A DNA stretch of 6,189 nt. It comes from Candidatus Baldrarchaeota archaeon (GTDB lineage Archaea > Asgardarchaeota > Baldrarchaeia > Baldrarchaeales > DXJG01). Position numbers and translations under genes: made by a program. The DNA lies in the NCBI GenBank assembly GCA_030587435.1, contig JAUQZC010000024.1:1-6189 (forward strand). Direction: 5' to 3'. The notes beneath the pieces are model-generated. The model did no database searches. It was not told the DNA's origin and was given only the letters and a program-made list of their open reading frames with translations. This document shows, one piece after another, positions 5,833 to 6,189 of this stretch. Position 1 is the stretch's first letter; every line of letters starts with the position of its first letter.

Positions 5833-5846
5833 TCCCTAGCTAGGGA
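5833..5846. repeat. 14-bp perfect palindrome at the predicted RNA start
   Basis: TCCCTAGCTAGGGA equals its own reverse complement and straddles the predicted transcription start. Its right half is also the 5' strand of the closing helix of the RNA. It could be a binding site for a dimeric regulator, or simply a by-product of the RNA sequence. Confidence 0.5.
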
Positions 5847-6160
5847 GATAGTTTCAACCTAGAGGGCAGTAACATGGAGTGAAACTTTCGAACATTTATA
5901 TGCTTTGTATCTCAAATTTAGTGTTTGTGGGTCTGAATGCCTCCTTCGGGGCGATGTGTGGGACCCACGCAAGATAGATGTGTGGAGTGTTCCCGAAGGG
6001 AATGATGAAGGGAGCAGAGTACGATGAGACCGTTCCCCGTGAAAGCCTCCCAATGAAACCAGAGGGAGGAAGACCTCGCTAACGAAAGTTATTAAATGTT
6101 CCGAAAGTTAGCGAGAGTCAGAACGGTAAGGGTACAACTGTATCGTCCTCTCTCCTAGGC
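5839..6160 (+). ncRNA. Structured noncoding RNA of about 320 nt, class not recognised
   Basis: Helices read by eye: P1 5840-5848/6151-6158 (one bulged G) closes the molecule; P2 5850-5856/5880-5886 (AGTTTCA/TGAAACT); P3 5927-5933/5962-5968 (GTGGGTC/GACCCAC) capped by 5939-5943/5948-5952; P4 5990-5994/5998-6002; P5 6017-6025/6042-6050 of the 61xx strand, that is 6142-6150 (one mismatch); P6 6029-6035/6121-6127 (ACCGTTC/GAACGGT) enclosing P7 6046-6051/6064-6069 and P8 6075-6083/6107-6115 (CTCGCTAAC/GTTAGCGAG). Bases 5887-5898 can also pair with the P8 loop (6093-6105), a pseudoknot. A T.G wobble in the P3 cap favours the plus strand, as does the promoter. It is GC-richer than its surroundings, as noncoding RNAs are in AT-rich thermophiles. 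RNase P conserved regions (GGAAAGUC, ACAGAA) and the SRP helix-8 motif (GUCAGG...GGAAG) are not found. The 3' end beyond 6160 is uncertain; 6161-6189 shows nothing else I can support. Confidence 0.65.
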
Positions 6161-6189
6161 GTAAGTTAAACCTATTGATGAAACATACT

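Noticed and set aside
5995..6010. Box C-like ATGATGA near 6002-6008, suggesting a C/D guide RNA
   Set aside because: No correctly placed D/C'/D' boxes or guide-sized spacing; the molecule is much too large and branched for an archaeal C/D sRNA.
5859..6053. 64-codon minus-strand frame over the RNA
   Set aside because: Composition is unlike the neighbouring proteins (His/Ser/Arg-rich, no ribosome binding site) and it lies antisense to the structured RNA.
5978..6082. A 34-codon frame ending VPRESLPMKPEGGRPR, reminiscent of C-terminal tails of archaeal TnpB proteins, which would make the RNA a TnpB right-end (omega-type) RNA
   Set aside because: No TnpB zinc finger or RuvC motif lies upstream; an in-frame TAG sits at 5975-5977; and the region is better explained by nested RNA helices with an independent promoter. 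An omega-RNA origin is still worth testing with covariance models.
5839..6160. RNase P RNA or SRP RNA
   Set aside because: The size fits, and GAAGGGAGCAG (6007-6017) looks like the 3' half of SRP helix 8, but the matching GUCAGG strand and GGAA loop are absent. RNase P conserved regions I to V are also not seen, and the helix order differs.
6178..6189. ATG at the right edge that could begin a gene after the RNA
   Set aside because: Only four codons (MKHT) are visible and there is no clear ribosome binding site, so nothing can be claimed.
1..6189. CRISPR array, insertion sequence ends, tRNA or rRNA genes
   Set aside because: No repeat-spacer pattern, no transposase with terminal inverted repeats, no cloverleaf or rRNA signature sequence seen on either strand.

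Overview
The window looks archaeal. It is AT-rich, uses BRE/TATA-type promoters, has GGTGG/GGGAG-type ribosome binding sites, and carries archaeal gene families: a DUF234 ATPase, ribosomal protein eS25, VapBC and AlaX-L. eS25 is largely a TACK/Asgard/eukaryotic ribosomal protein. The clearest lineage hint is a gene at 5029-5676 (minus strand) whose product reads as an EAP30-domain protein, the family of the eukaryotic ESCRT-II subunits Vps22 and Vps36. In archaea this family is known chiefly from Asgard lineages, so an Asgard archaeon is my best guess, probably a thermophile because the one structured RNA stands out as GC-richer than its AT-rich surroundings. A TACK lineage is not excluded.

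Left part (1-2984), accessory in character: the 3' part of a DUF234-type archaeal ATPase; a decayed copy of the tail of a paralogue of that same gene; the housekeeping gene for eS25; a vapBC toxin-antitoxin operon on the minus strand with a tandem 12-bp repeat in its promoter; and a small coupled gene pair on the plus strand (a short, probably 5'-damaged DUF4258-like frame, then DUF2283).

Middle and right part (2985-5712), conserved in character: a plus-strand lipoate-protein ligase A catalytic domain converges on a minus-strand operon. In that operon the EAP30/Vps22-36-like gene is followed after 3 nt by alaX-L, a trans-editing alanyl-tRNA deacylase whose ribosome binding site lies inside the end of the EAP30 gene.

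Right end (5713-6189): about 480 bases with no credible protein gene. A strong promoter (CGAAAAA plus TTTATATT at 5803-5817) points rightward. The start site it predicts falls on the 5' strand of a helix that closes with bases near 6151-6158. Between these lie seven further helices and a possible 12-14 bp pseudoknot. I read this as a roughly 320-nt structured noncoding RNA. I could not match it to RNase P RNA, SRP RNA, rRNA, tmRNA or a group I or II intron, and it is the best candidate here for something undescribed.
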